64,000 nucleotides of DNA from Psychrobacter sp. 28M-43 (GTDB lineage Bacteria > Pseudomonadota > Gammaproteobacteria > Pseudomonadales > Moraxellaceae). The position numbers and the translations under genes were made by a program. This document shows positions 29,148-37,438 of the stretch, piece after piece; position 1 is the first letter of the stretch; every line of letters begins with the position of its first letter. Below the pieces are notes generated by a model. The model was not told where the DNA came from. It saw only the letters and a list, made by a program, of their open reading frames with translations, and made no database searches. The stretch is taken from positions 1,798,001 to 1,862,000 of the forward strand of contig NZ_CP061739.1 in the NCBI RefSeq assembly GCF_014770435.1. Direction: 5' to 3'.

Positions 29148-29255
29148 TATAGTCAATCCTCTATAAATTGGATACGGTGTCAGGCTCGCTTAGTCTACAA
29201 CTTGTAGTACTTTCACTCGCCTTCCTTGTATCCAAATTATATTGAACCGACTATA
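29148..29255. mobile_element. MITE-like repeat A, copy 1 (108 bp)
   Basis: Ends in imperfect inverted repeats of about 28 bp. The left end starts TATAGTC..TATAAATTGGATAC and the right end is the complement of TATAGTCGG..ATAATTTGGATAC. The interior matches the complement of 61886-61992 along its full length with scattered differences. It carries no gene. It lies between the PETase-like gene and the MBL-like pair. Confidence 0.75.
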
Positions 29256-29311
29256 GGGTGCTACAAACAAGTAAAACGATTGAATAAATGAACGATTAAG
29301 GAGCAATGTTG

Positions 29312-30058
29312 ATGACTGATGAAATGTATGATTTGGGTGCAGGGTTTTGGAGTATTCGAGGCTCATTTATCAAAAACGGTATCCTTGATATTGGGGTTCA
29401 ATGTGCGCTCATAAGACTATCATCAGAGCGATTTATCTTTATAGATAGTTATACATTAACTGGCGATGTGCGTCAGCAAGTCATGGCATTGACTAATAAC
29501 GGTCAAAATGTCGAAGCTGTCCTCAATGTTCACCCGTTTCATACAGTACACTGTGCTCAAATGGCAAAAGATTTTCCGCAAGCGACGTTTTATGGCAGTA
29601 GCCGACATCCAAAGCAAGTACCTGAAGTCAATTGGGCAAATGATTTGGTCGAAAGCGATGCCGTTGCTGCGCGCTACCCTGAACTCCAATTCTCTATACC
29701 TCAAGGCATCCATTACATCTCACCTGACGAGACGGTTCATGCCAGCTCATTATTGGTCTATCATCCTGCTAGCCAAAGCATCTATATCGATGATACCTTT
29801 GAGATACCCCCTTCTAAGTTAATAAATGCCGTGCAGCCTAACCTAGGCTTACACCCTACTACCAAAAAGGCACTCAAAGATGAGCCAAACGCAGCGAAAC
29901 ACTATTGTAGTTGGGCTATAAATCTGGCACACGAATGGCGTGATGTTCGTCATTTTTGCGGCGCACATTCAGGCTTAGTGGTATTTGAAGAGAGTCAGTT
30001 TGAGACAGCACTTATATCAGCGATTGATTTGGCTTGCCCTGAGCTTGAGAAAGTATAA
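29312..30058 (+). CDS. MBL-fold-like protein, paralog 1
   Basis: 248-residue soluble protein, strongly similar to the next gene. It has the layout of a metallo-beta-lactamase fold: an opening strand pair (FWSIRGSF), a GV.CALIRLSS..FIFIDSYTLTG segment, then NVHPFHTVHCAQM where the metal-binding motif should be. The canonical HxHxDH is not there; only H-P-F-H...H remains, and the last His is not kept in the paralog. This resembles DUF4336-like, metal-poor members. Start at 29312, with AAGGAG eight bases before it, gives the same length as the paralog; the ATG at 29306 would be only two bases from the Shine-Dalgarno. Function unknown. Confidence 0.8.
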   Translation: MTDEMYDLGAGFWSIRGSFIKNGILDIGVQCALIRLSSERFIFIDSYTLTGDVRQQVMALTNNGQNVEAVLNVHPFHTVHCAQMAKDFPQATFYGSSRHPKQVPEVNWANDLVESDAVAARYPELQFSIPQGIHYISPDETVHASSLLVYHPASQSIYIDDTFEIPPSKLINAVQPNLGLHPTTKKALKDEPNAAKHYCSWAINLAHEWRDVRHFCGAHSGLVVFEESQFETALISAIDLACPELEKV

Positions 30059-30190
30059 AAACAAATATAAAAGCGTAAAGAGTTAGAACACATACCATTA
30101 AAACAACTCGAAAGATGAAGCTTACAGTGAAAAATTAGCTTTGTTTTATTTACATATTCTATTTCATTTACTAGACGAGGAAAATTATAA

Positions 30191-30937
30191 ATGACTGATC
30201 ACATTCATGATTTAGGCGCAGGATTTTGGAACATACGCGGAACATTCCGTCTCGGTGGCGTACTAAATATCGGCACTCAATGCTCGCTAGTCAAGCTATC
30301 ATCAGGAAAATTTATCTTTTTGGACAGTTACGCCCTAACGGGTGATGTTCGAGATGAGATTATGGCATTGACCAATAATGGTCAAGATGTCGAAGCTGTC
30401 CTCAACGTACATCCGTTTCATACAGTCAGCTGTGCTCAAATGGCCAAAGACTTCCCGCAAGCGACGTTTTATGGCAGTAGCCGTCACCATAAAAAAGTAC
30501 CAGAAATCAATTGGGCAGATGATTTGGTAGAAAGTGACGCAGTCGCTGCACGCTATCCTGAGCTTAAGTTTTCAATGTCAGAGGGCATTTACTATATATC
30601 GCCCAATGAGATGATTCATGCAGGTTCTTTATTGGCTTATCATCCTGCCAGTCAAAGCTTGCACGTAGATGATACTTTTATGAGTCCACCATCGAAGTTA
30701 TTAGAAACTGTATTACCTGAGCTAATACTGCACCCTACGACCAAAAAAGCACTGAAAAACGAGCCAAACGCTGGTGCGCAATACTGCGACTGGGCGACCA
30801 ATTTGGCTCATGAATGGCGTGACGTACGCAATTTCTGCGCTGCGCATTCTTATCTTGTTCAGTTCAAAGAAGGTGGGTTTGAGAAAGCACTGGTGAAAGC
30901 CGTTAAGAAAGCACGTCCAAAACTAGAAAACGCCTAA
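30191..30937 (+). CDS. MBL-fold-like protein, paralog 2
   Basis: Tandem duplicate of the gene before it, 132 bp downstream, the same 248-residue length and mostly identical (for example ALTNNGQ.VEAVLNVHPFHT and AQMAKDFPQATFYGSSRH). In this copy the third His of the putative metal site is Ser (HPFHTVSC). The C-terminal LAHEWRDVRNFCAAHS block with Trp, His and Cys is shared by both and may be the functional centre. GAGGAAAATTATAA precedes the ATG. A strong hairpin follows. No known partner genes; the neighbours are a secreted hydrolase and an NsrR-like regulator. Confidence 0.8.
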   Translation: MTDHIHDLGAGFWNIRGTFRLGGVLNIGTQCSLVKLSSGKFIFLDSYALTGDVRDEIMALTNNGQDVEAVLNVHPFHTVSCAQMAKDFPQATFYGSSRHHKKVPEINWADDLVESDAVAARYPELKFSMSEGIYYISPNEMIHAGSLLAYHPASQSLHVDDTFMSPPSKLLETVLPELILHPTTKKALKNEPNAGAQYCDWATNLAHEWRDVRNFCAAHSYLVQFKEGGFEKALVKAVKKARPKLENA

Positions 30938-30973
30938 TTTCTCACACTTTAAACATATATTCTTAATAAGCAT

Positions 30974-31022
30974 AAAAATGGGTCGCTATTACTGTATTTA
31001 CTAGTGTAGTGACCCATTTTTT
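30974..31022. terminator. Terminator between the MBL-like gene and the NsrR-like gene
   Basis: AAAAATGGGTC.CTA paired with TAG.GACCCATTTTT around a longer loop. Both flanks are A/T runs, so it can serve both converging genes. Confidence 0.8.
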
Positions 31023-31061
31023 GAGCCAATGACTTTATGAAATATGCGATTATCGAAGCTG

Positions 31062-31577
31062 TTACCGAAATAGTAATGTCGCAAGCTCATCCTCATTGCT
31101 GAGGATGTCTGCCAATGTATAACGCTCTAGCACATTAATAAATGCGGTGAGCGCTTCAAAGAACACGCTTTTAAGCTGACAGGCTGGACTGATTACACAG
31201 CCTAGTGATTTATTCTTTTTTTCTTCAATAAAAGTCACCGGCAAATCCGCCTGATGAGCATCCTGCTCACTATCATTGCGGGTCACTGGTACTGCAAAGC
31301 ATTCAACCAAATTGAAATCAGGCTCTATCTGTTTGATCAATACGCCCAAGTTGATATCCTTAGGCGCACGTGCCAATCGTATGCCGCCATTTTTGCCACG
31401 CACACTCTCTATATAACCGAGCTGGCCCAGCTGATGAATAATCTTGGTCAAATGACTTTTGGAAATACCATAGCTGTCAGCAATATCGCTAATATTAGCC
31501 AATAGTGATGGATCTGGTCTCACGGCTAAATAAATCAATGAGCGTAGCGCGTAGTCACTATAATTGGTCAGTCGCAT
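31062..31577 (-). CDS. nsrR: Rrf2-family regulator, NsrR-like, with an insertion in the cluster loop
   Basis: Opens MRLTNYSDYALRSLIYLAV with the winged HTH ISDIADSYGISKSHLTKIIHQL and VRGKNGGIRLAR, the NsrR signature region. NsrR is a nitric-oxide-sensing Fe-S repressor in other bacteria. Three cysteines are present: Cys93, Cys127, Cys133. In E. coli NsrR the spacing is C-x4-C-x5-C. Here the second spacing (x5) is kept but the first is expanded to 33 residues by a polar insert rich in Asp, Glu and Lys. AGGAG lies before ATG 31577. A MITE-like element sits 40 bp upstream. The adjacent NnrS-like remnant supports a past or present link with NO response. Confidence 0.82.
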   Translation of the reverse strand: MRLTNYSDYALRSLIYLAVRPDPSLLANISDIADSYGISKSHLTKIIHQLGQLGYIESVRGKNGGIRLARAPKDINLGVLIKQIEPDFNLVECFAVPVTRNDSEQDAHQADLPVTFIEEKKNKSLGCVISPACQLKSVFFEALTAFINVLERYTLADILSNEDELATLLFR

Positions 31578-31618
31578 GTACTTGCGCTCCTATTTTTTAT
31601 AAACTTTATATATTAAGC

Positions 31619-31792
31619 TAGGGCGTGTCCTCATTTTAAAAATGGTGATAAAAATGAGATAAATTGCCGTCAAACGAGGAAAATAGTGCAGATAATATCG
31701 AGATATTAACCAACTATTTGACGATTTTTGGCAAAATTTAGCTGTTTTTAGCCCATTTAAAGGACACTCGTTTGAATTGATGACACGCCCTA
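31619..31792. mobile_element. MITE-like element B (174 bp)
   Basis: Begins TAGGGCGTGTC and ends in the exact complement GACACGCCCTA; the similarity extends a few bases inward. The TA at each edge could be a duplicated target. It contains no real gene: the one open frame across it has no ribosome binding site and no family resemblance. It lies directly upstream of the NsrR-like gene and after the NnrS-like remnant. Confidence 0.7.
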
Positions 31793-31862
31793 AACAAAGT
31801 AAGTCGCATTTTTGGTAATAACATTTAGACATAGCATTTGTAAACAGTATCGTTAGCACGCT

Positions 31863-32081
31863 TTAACCAAATAAACCATCAGGTCTAGGACCTGCCAGCA
31901 TCGGTAAATAACTGATGCAAAATAGCACAAAACACGCAATCCAAACACTTTGCGCCATCATAATCCATATTAGGTAATGACTCATATCTACTAATGGTAG
32001 TAACACACGGCTGATAAATACCAATACCATCAAACCGTACAAATAGAGAAAGCAATCTAGCTGTTCTTTAGCTATTATCAC
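31863..32081 (-). pseudogene. C-terminal remnant of an NnrS-like membrane protein
   Basis: 72 codons in the same frame as the DUF3429 gene, beginning with GTG immediately after its TAA stop. There are two membrane segments, then LCISYLPMLAGPRPDGLFG. The 'Y-x-P-M-L-x-x-P-R-P-D-G' ending is how NnrS proteins (heme- and copper-containing membrane proteins of NO-exposed bacteria) end, as I recall them. The rest of NnrS, about 300 residues, is missing. No Shine-Dalgarno precedes the GTG. It could be a truncated gene brought next to DUF3429 by a deletion, or a small membrane protein translated by coupling. Confidence 0.5.
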
Positions 32082-32519
32082 TTATAACTGTAATGCCGCA
32101 ACAACTAACGATACGACGACTATAGCTGTGACATACTTTCTCACTTTAAAATATACCTCACTAATAATCTGCGCTCGATGAAGATTGTAATCGATAACTA
32201 GCAGGCTTATAAAACCAATCACTAATAGCCAAATAAAACTACTGGCGGATAAGATTAAAAAACCAAGCCAGAGGCCAAGTGCAATGACATTGCTATACAG
32301 TGGAAGTCTAATAGCCCACTTATTGTCGTCAGCTAAATCTAAATGATTACCCCAATGCGCGCCTGCCATAAATGATGCAATCACTAGCCCATAAGCACTT
32401 AATACATCGCCTACTGAACCAAGCATAGGCACGGTAACAACGTCTACCATCAATAAAAATGCACAGGCTATAAATGGAATCGTACCTGCAAAAGTGAGAT
32501 AAGGACTGGGCTTTTTCAT
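32082..32519 (-). CDS. DUF3429 membrane protein
   Basis: 145 residues with about five predicted membrane helices, typical of DUF3429: PYLTFAGTIPFIACAFLLM at the start, YGLVIASFMAGAHWGNHL in the middle, then paired hydrophobic segments. Inner membrane; no function known for the family. AGGTT lies before ATG 32519. It lies 69 bp downstream of the DASH cryptochrome gene on the same strand, an arrangement that suggests one transcript. The next 72 codons continue in frame after the stop (see the NnrS-like remnant). Confidence 0.8.
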   Translation of the reverse strand: MKKPSPYLTFAGTIPFIACAFLLMVDVVTVPMLGSVGDVLSAYGLVIASFMAGAHWGNHLDLADDNKWAIRLPLYSNVIALGLWLGFLILSASSFIWLLVIGFISLLVIDYNLHRAQIISEVYFKVRKYVTAIVVVSLVVAALQL

Positions 32520-32588
32520 TGTTTAAACCTATCTTATGGTTAATCTAATAATAGCTATCACCTGTCGAGTGGGAGTTTTTAACATACA

Positions 32589-33983
32589 TTAATCGCTCTT
32601 TTGAGTGTTGCCTTGCCACTGACGAATAAAATTACCGTTTGGATCGTATTGCTGGGTTTGCTTGTCGAGATTAAACTGTCTGCATCCTCTTGGATCAGCG
32701 CCGACGCCTGCCAGATATTGCCAATTGCCCCAATTACTGCCGACATCATAATCAACAAGATATTGCTCAAAGTAAGCTGCCCCGTAACGCCAATCGAGCC
32801 TTAGCTCATGGATAAAGCAGCTAGCAACCAGTTGTCGTCCGCGATTCGACATGTAACCTGTCATGCGCAATTGGTTCATACAAGCATTGACGATAGGATA
32901 TGGTGTTGTACCATTTTTCCATTGCGCTAACAGATTTTCGTCCAATTGAGTTGAAGGAGCGTGCTGAGCGACGCCTTTAAACCAAAATAACTTTTGCCGA
33001 TGGGTGACAGCATACCAATAGAAATACTCACGCCACAGCAGCTCGAACCATATCCAGTAGGTAGAGTCATTTGCGATAATATCGCGCTCATAGCGACGTA
33101 GACGATTTAATATCGTGTTTACAGACAGTGAGCCGTTTGCCAGCCAAGCGGAGAACTTTGTGGAATGCGCCCACTCATCTAGCGCGTTTCGGGTAGTTTT
33201 ATAAGTGCTGGGCGCATCGGAATCGAAATAGGCATCTAAGTGCTTGAGGCCATTTAACTCACCACCTGCAAAGTTAGATGCTTGCTTTAATGTCTTATTG
33301 ACCTCTGTCTCACTAGACAACTGCGATTCAAAAAAGCACTCGTTCCTACTCTGCATATTGTCAGGTAATGGAGCAAGTGTTTCTGGCGTTGGAAAAATGG
33401 CTATATCTTTTTCTGCATGCAGCAAATCATAATCGGTTTCGATTTGTTTACGAAATTGCGTAAAGCTTTTGGGTAAGCTCTCTAGCGGTAACTCGTCAAA
33501 CAAAGTCGCCGTTGTTTGAATGTGCCACTGTATCTCTGGATATTTTGCCTGTAGAAGGTCATATACTTTGTTTTGATTATAATCTGCCGTTTGACTGATG
33601 CAGATATCTGTCACTCGTTGCTGCGCTATTAGATCACTCAACTGAGTAAAGACGTCCAATGCTTCATCGCCTTTCTGTAAATACAGCAACCTATTATCCC
33701 GCTGCATCAATGACGCATTCAAATCAGCCAAGCTCTCATGTAAAAACTGCTGGCGGGCTCGACCCATAGCCTCATAACGATAGGCGTCGTAATGGTCTTT
33801 ATCATCTAATATATCTGTCAACGATGAGGCATAAACCAATAGCAGCTTTCCATTAATGGATATCTTAGATGCCTTTGATAGAGTGGCATTGTCCGCTACC
33901 CGCAAGTCATTGTGAAATAGCACCATTGTGACATTTCTGTTCGCTGAGTTACTCTCTGAGTTGTTCGCTACTTGATTTGACAT
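32589..33983 (-). CDS. Cryptochrome DASH / single-strand photolyase
   Basis: Blue-light flavoprotein of the photolyase family. The N-terminal antenna domain starts VLFHNDLRVADNATL. The FAD-binding helical domain includes FAGGELNGLKHLDAYF, WIWFELLWREYF and RMTGYMSNRGRQLVASCF. The block DYDVGSNWGNWQYLAGVGADPRG is characteristic of the DASH group, which repairs cyclobutane dimers mainly in single-stranded DNA. Length 464 is typical. AAGGATAGGGT precedes ATG 33983. Upstream gene of a likely transcript with DUF3429. Confidence 0.92.
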   Translation of the reverse strand: MSNQVANNSESNSANRNVTMVLFHNDLRVADNATLSKASKISINGKLLLVYASSLTDILDDKDHYDAYRYEAMGRARQQFLHESLADLNASLMQRDNRLLYLQKGDEALDVFTQLSDLIAQQRVTDICISQTADYNQNKVYDLLQAKYPEIQWHIQTTATLFDELPLESLPKSFTQFRKQIETDYDLLHAEKDIAIFPTPETLAPLPDNMQSRNECFFESQLSSETEVNKTLKQASNFAGGELNGLKHLDAYFDSDAPSTYKTTRNALDEWAHSTKFSAWLANGSLSVNTILNRLRRYERDIIANDSTYWIWFELLWREYFYWYAVTHRQKLFWFKGVAQHAPSTQLDENLLAQWKNGTTPYPIVNACMNQLRMTGYMSNRGRQLVASCFIHELRLDWRYGAAYFEQYLVDYDVGSNWGNWQYLAGVGADPRGCRQFNLDKQTQQYDPNGNFIRQWQGNTQKSD

Positions 33984-34196
33984 ACCCTATCCTTCTGGCT
34001 GTTTAGCGCTTATCTATTATTTTTAATATTTAGTCTTTAGTCTTGAAATATCATATACGATGTAAAACATACTTAGCATTCAACTATGATGCGAGCCTAA
34101 TACTTGTAAGGCAATGCGCTCAGCCCCAGAAACTACTTATAAGCACTGACTCTCATGTGTCTGACTGCTTAAATGGCTTACCTCTAGGAGAACACC

Positions 34197-34445
34197 ATGA
34201 CTCAAAATAATACTACGACTGAAGAAAATAAATCAGATGAAAAGCGTAAACTTATTAATCGATTTTTGATGAGATTGACAAAGGAACAGCCTCAAATGTA
34301 TTACGCGACCACCTCTGAGATATCGCGAAGTATTCATACAATGATAAAAGAGCACACCAACCGCCTGTCGGTAGAAGAACAAGCACTGGTAAGACGAATG
34401 ACGATGGAAGAAATTGAAGGGTTACTTGGTTTTCATGCCAGATAA
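34197..34445 (+). CDS. Small unknown protein
   Basis: 82 residues, hydrophilic and helical, without signal peptide. The N-terminus is Asn/Thr/Glu-rich, followed by LINRFLMRLTKEQPQMYYATTSEISRSIHTMIKEHTNRLSVEEQALVRRMTMEEIEGLLGF. AGGAG stands eight bases before the ATG and a strong terminator follows, so the gene is likely real. I recognise no family. It has its own promoter region divergent from the cryptochrome gene. Confidence 0.75.
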   Translation: MTQNNTTTEENKSDEKRKLINRFLMRLTKEQPQMYYATTSEISRSIHTMIKEHTNRLSVEEQALVRRMTMEEIEGLLGFHAR

Positions 34446-34499
34446 GAGATTGACCAACTTCAAATACGTCATTATCAGTAAGTTGCCAAATGACACACA

Positions 34500-34530
34500 A
34501 AAAAAGACCGCTATCAAAGCGGTCTTTTTT
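34500..34530 (+). terminator. Terminator after the small unknown gene
   Basis: AAAAAAGACCGCT and complement, 13-bp perfect stem, five-base loop, T-run. It may also serve the converging aldehyde dehydrogenase gene. Confidence 0.9.
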
Positions 34531-34560
34531 ATTAGCTATTAGCATTCTATTTTAGGACAA

Positions 34561-36039
34561 TTAGAATGGATATTCACGTGGCTCATTTTGCATTGAGATC
34601 CAATGTGTTCTAGTGAACTCTTCTAGTACCCACTCACCGTTGAAGCGGCCGATGCCTGAGTTTTTCTCACCACCGAATGGCGTATTGCTTTCATCATTGA
34701 CCGAGATGTCATTGATATGGGTCATGCCAGCTCTGATACCGCGAGCGAAACGTAGACCTTTTTGCATATCAGCAGTGAACACGGCGCTAGACAGACCATA
34801 CATAGAATCATTGGCAATCGATAGCGCATCGTCTTCGTCTTTAGCACGAATGATACCAACCAATGGTCCAAACACTTCATTACGTGATAGATCCATTTCG
34901 CGAGTCACTTCGGTAAAGATGTGCGGCGGTACGACTTGGCCGTCGATCTCGCCACTGAGTATCATTTTTGCACCTTCTTCCTGCGCTTTAGCGATTTTTT
35001 CTTTAAGCGATTTAACTTGTTTTTCGTTGATGATTGGGCCAACAGCGGTATCTTGCTTATTAGGATCACCGACGTTCAATGTTTTGACGTGTGCTAAGAA
35101 ACGCTCTACGAAATCATCATATATTTCATCTTCTACAATGACTCTGTTAATCGCGATACAAATTTGACCTTGATGCAAGAACTTACCAAAGGCGGCCGCT
35201 CTTACCGCTTGCTCAATATCAGCATCTTTTAGTACCACAAATGGGCTGTTACCACCTAGCTCAAGCGCCACTTGTTTGATGTATTCGCCGCCATTTGCCA
35301 ACTCACCGATATGCTTGCCCACTGAGGTCGAACCTGTGAATGACACTAAACTTGGCGCTTTGTGTTCAACGATTGCATCACCTATCTCACTGCCTGATCC
35401 GACCACGACGTTTAATAAACCTTTTGGTAGACCCGCTTCTTCGAACACTTTGGCCAATAGCAAACCACCTGTCACTGGTGTATCGCTAGCAGGCTTGAGT
35501 ACCACGGCATTACCAAGCGCTAAGGCTGGCGCGATAGAGCGCTGGGTCAAATGCAGCGGAAAGTTCCATGGGCTAATGACAGCGACAACGCCGATTGGCT
35601 CACGATAAATGAAGTTTTCTTTACCAGGGGTGTTCGATGGACGAATCTCACCATGGACACGGTTAGGGAACGTTGCTGCTTCAAGGGTAATCGCGCGCGT
35701 CGCACCGAACTCGACCATGGCTTTGATACGAGTACTGCCCGACTCTTTGATTAGCCAATCAACGATTTCTTCTTGGCGCTGATCGAGTATATTTACGACT
35801 TTATACAACACTGCGGCACGTGCTGCTGGTGTCTGCTTGGCCCACGCTTCTTGAGCTTGGGTCGCCGCATCATAGGCTTCGTTCAACTGATCTTTGGTCG
35901 CTTGTTGGATCTCTACAAGCGTATCGCCGTTATATGGGTTGGTATTGGTGTTGGTGCTATCGTCTTTACCGGTTTGCCATTCACCAGCGATGAACTGTAA
36001 ATGAAAGTCACTATATGCACTCGTAGTATTGGTTGACAT
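34561..36039 (-). CDS. NAD(P)-dependent aldehyde dehydrogenase
   Basis: ALDH superfamily, about 492 residues: [40 protein letters not shown], the active-site [12 protein letters not shown] (Glu near residue 260), and catalytic Cys in [12 protein letters not shown] near residue 295. The sequence style resembles aromatic/vanillin-type aldehyde dehydrogenases, but the substrate is not determined. Start at 36039: AAGGA with five-base spacing; the ATG two codons upstream overlaps the Shine-Dalgarno. Divergent from nemR with a NemR-type palindrome between them, so probably part of the electrophile-response regulon. Confidence 0.9.
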   Translation of the reverse strand: MSTNTTSAYSDFHLQFIAGEWQTGKDDSTNTNTNPYNGDTLVEIQQATKDQLNEAYDAATQAQEAWAKQTPAARAAVLYKVVNILDQRQEEIVDWLIKESGSTRIKAMVEFGATRAITLEAATFPNRVHGEIRPSNTPGKENFIYREPIGVVAVISPWNFPLHLTQRSIAPALALGNAVVLKPASDTPVTGGLLLAKVFEEAGLPKGLLNVVVGSGSEIGDAIVEHKAPSLVSFTGSTSVGKHIGELANGGEYIKQVALELGGNSPFVVLKDADIEQAVRAAAFGKFLHQGQICIAINRVIVEDEIYDDFVERFLAHVKTLNVGDPNKQDTAVGPIINEKQVKSLKEKIAKAQEEGAKMILSGEIDGQVVPPHIFTEVTREMDLSRNEVFGPLVGIIRAKDEDDALSIANDSMYGLSSAVFTADMQKGLRFARGIRAGMTHINDISVNDESNTPFGGEKNSGIGRFNGEWVLEEFTRTHWISMQNEPREYPF

Positions 36040-36262
36040 AATCATCCTTATTTTTGATTTATTGTGTTAAGTATTGGTTTTCGATTATTAAAATAAAATT
36101 GTTAAGTCGGCGATATCTTAATGAGAAAATATCTGGCAGGTAGTAAGTCTGAAATCGTTACCAAGCTATCAATCAATAGTCATCAATTAAAAAAAGCTCT
36201 AATGAAAAATGATCTTTAGCAATAAATACTAACGGTAACGGATAACAACAAAACCTACCTTG

Positions 36263-36280
36263 CTAGACGACTGGTCTAAT
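36263..36280. promoter_or_regulatory. NemR-type operator, site 1
   Basis: CTAGACGACTGGTCTAAT, with TAGAC and GTCTA arms around five bases. The same 18 bases occur at 37273-37290. A candidate nemR promoter, TTGCTA (36260-36265) and TACCAT (36283-36288) with a 17-bp spacer, has the palindrome overlapping its spacer, so a bound repressor would block it. The E. coli NemR box is also a TAGAC..GTCTA palindrome, from memory. It may control nemR and the divergent aldehyde dehydrogenase. Confidence 0.75.
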
Positions 36281-36467
36281 GCTACCATAGCTACTAATAA
36301 AACAAGACTATTTTGTCAGTGAATATTGTTGATAAAACGTAACACATATAAATATATCCTATTACAATACGCCATCAACGTGACGTTCAAATGAACGTTA
36401 ACTGTTTTAACTGACTGTTTAATACATATGCTAATACAAACGACTACTAAGGGAGACAATCCTGTTT

Positions 36468-37067
36468 ATGTCTAATACAGACGCAACTACCCCAGATACC
36501 AAAGCTCATTTACTTGCTACTGGCTACCAACTAATCGCCAAAAAAGGTTTTACCGCTGTTGGTTTAAAGCAGATTTTAGATACAGCAGGTGTACCAAAGG
36601 GTTCTTTTTACCATTACTTTGCTTCTAAAGAGGCCTTTGGTGAAGCCATTATTAATCATTACTTTAGTTTATATAAGACTCGGTTGGATGTCATCGATGC
36701 ACAAGATGTCAGTGCACAGCAAAAGCTATATGATTATTTTCAAAACTGGTATGACACCCAGCAGAACGGCTGTGACCATGAAAAATGCTTGGTAGTGAAG
36801 CTCAGCGCAGAGGTAGCTGATATGTCAGAAACCATGCGTAAGGCACTCGATACTGGCTATCAGCAGACGACCATGTGGCTCGCTAAGCAGATCAAAGCTG
36901 GCTGGCTCGATGAGTCCGTACCTCGTCACGATAACATCTCGGCTGAGAGTATGGCCAAGCGTTGGTATTTTGCATGGCTTGGTGCAAGCTTGATTGCAAA
37001 GATTAGCCAAACCAATACGCCTTTAGCAGAAATTTGGCAGATGACCACGACCCAAATGGGACGCTAA
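36468..37067 (+). CDS. nemR: TetR-family electrophile sensor NemR
   Basis: 199-residue TetR repressor that follows E. coli NemR almost throughout: HTH GLKQILDTAGVPKGSFYHYFASKEAFGEAI, the sensor segment CLVVKLSAEVADMSE with Cys107 at the place of NemR Cys106, and WLGASLIAKISQ with Lys178 at the place of NemR Lys175 (both important for sensing bleach and aldehydes). An extra Cys102 lies five residues before the sensor Cys. E. coli NemR represses nemA and gloA. Here no nemA lies beside it; the neighbours are aldehyde dehydrogenase, yqhD and others with matching operators. GGGAG precedes the ATG. Confidence 0.88.
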   Translation: MSNTDATTPDTKAHLLATGYQLIAKKGFTAVGLKQILDTAGVPKGSFYHYFASKEAFGEAIINHYFSLYKTRLDVIDAQDVSAQQKLYDYFQNWYDTQQNGCDHEKCLVVKLSAEVADMSETMRKALDTGYQQTTMWLAKQIKAGWLDESVPRHDNISAESMAKRWYFAWLGASLIAKISQTNTPLAEIWQMTTTQMGR

Positions 37068-37115
37068 TCGTTAACTGTTCGAGTTTCTAGCAACTGCACT
37101 TCTAACGTAACCATT

Positions 37116-37190
37116 AAAGCACATTGAATATTTACAACTCTCTCATAGATAGCAGCTGTCAGTACTATGCTTGAGTGTTCAGTGTGCTTT
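37116..37190 (+). other. Long imperfect hairpin downstream of nemR
   Basis: Outer arms AAAGCACATTGAA (37116-37128) and TTCAGTGTGCTTT (37178-37190) pair over 13 bp with one G-U; inner arms CATAG/CTATG add a second stem. No U-tract follows directly, although a T-rich stretch begins about 8 bp later (37199-37207). It may be an atypical terminator or a structured 3' end. Confidence 0.4.
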
Positions 37191-37272
37191 ATGACCTTCT
37201 CTTTTTTAAACAAATCTCTGAAAAACATCTGCATACGGCTTAGACAGTTATACGAGAGTTTTGTAAATATTA

Positions 37273-37290
37273 CTAGACGACTGGTCTAAT
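37273..37290 (+). promoter_or_regulatory. NemR-type operator, site 2, before yqhD
   Basis: Second exact copy of CTAGACGACTGGTCTAAT, 148 bp before the yqhD start. It overlaps candidate promoter elements: TTGTAA (37261-37266) with TCTAAT at 37285-37290, and TACAAT at 37296-37301. Two unrelated upstream regions sharing 18 identical bases in a 1-kb span argue for one regulator. Confidence 0.75.
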
Positions 37291-37438
37291 TGGTGTACAA
37301 TGCGCACAAATATTAAGAATGAATGTCTATACGAGCATTGCTTATCATTCATTGATTGATATTAGACAATATCTCATGTCAAAAAAATTTAATTGAACCG
37401 TTTTTATTAAAAACTTTTTATTACTAATTAGGAATCTT

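Noticed and set aside
31590-31859. An 89-codon open frame on the minus strand upstream of the NsrR-like gene
   Set aside because: It lies across the MITE-like element B, has no ribosome binding site and no family resemblance; the repeat structure explains the sequence better.
34613-35167. A 184-codon frame opposite the aldehyde dehydrogenase gene
   Set aside because: It is an antisense shadow of a clearly coding gene, Ser/Pro-rich and without a start signal. Similar shadows opposite mmsA, prpE and maeB were dismissed for the same reason.
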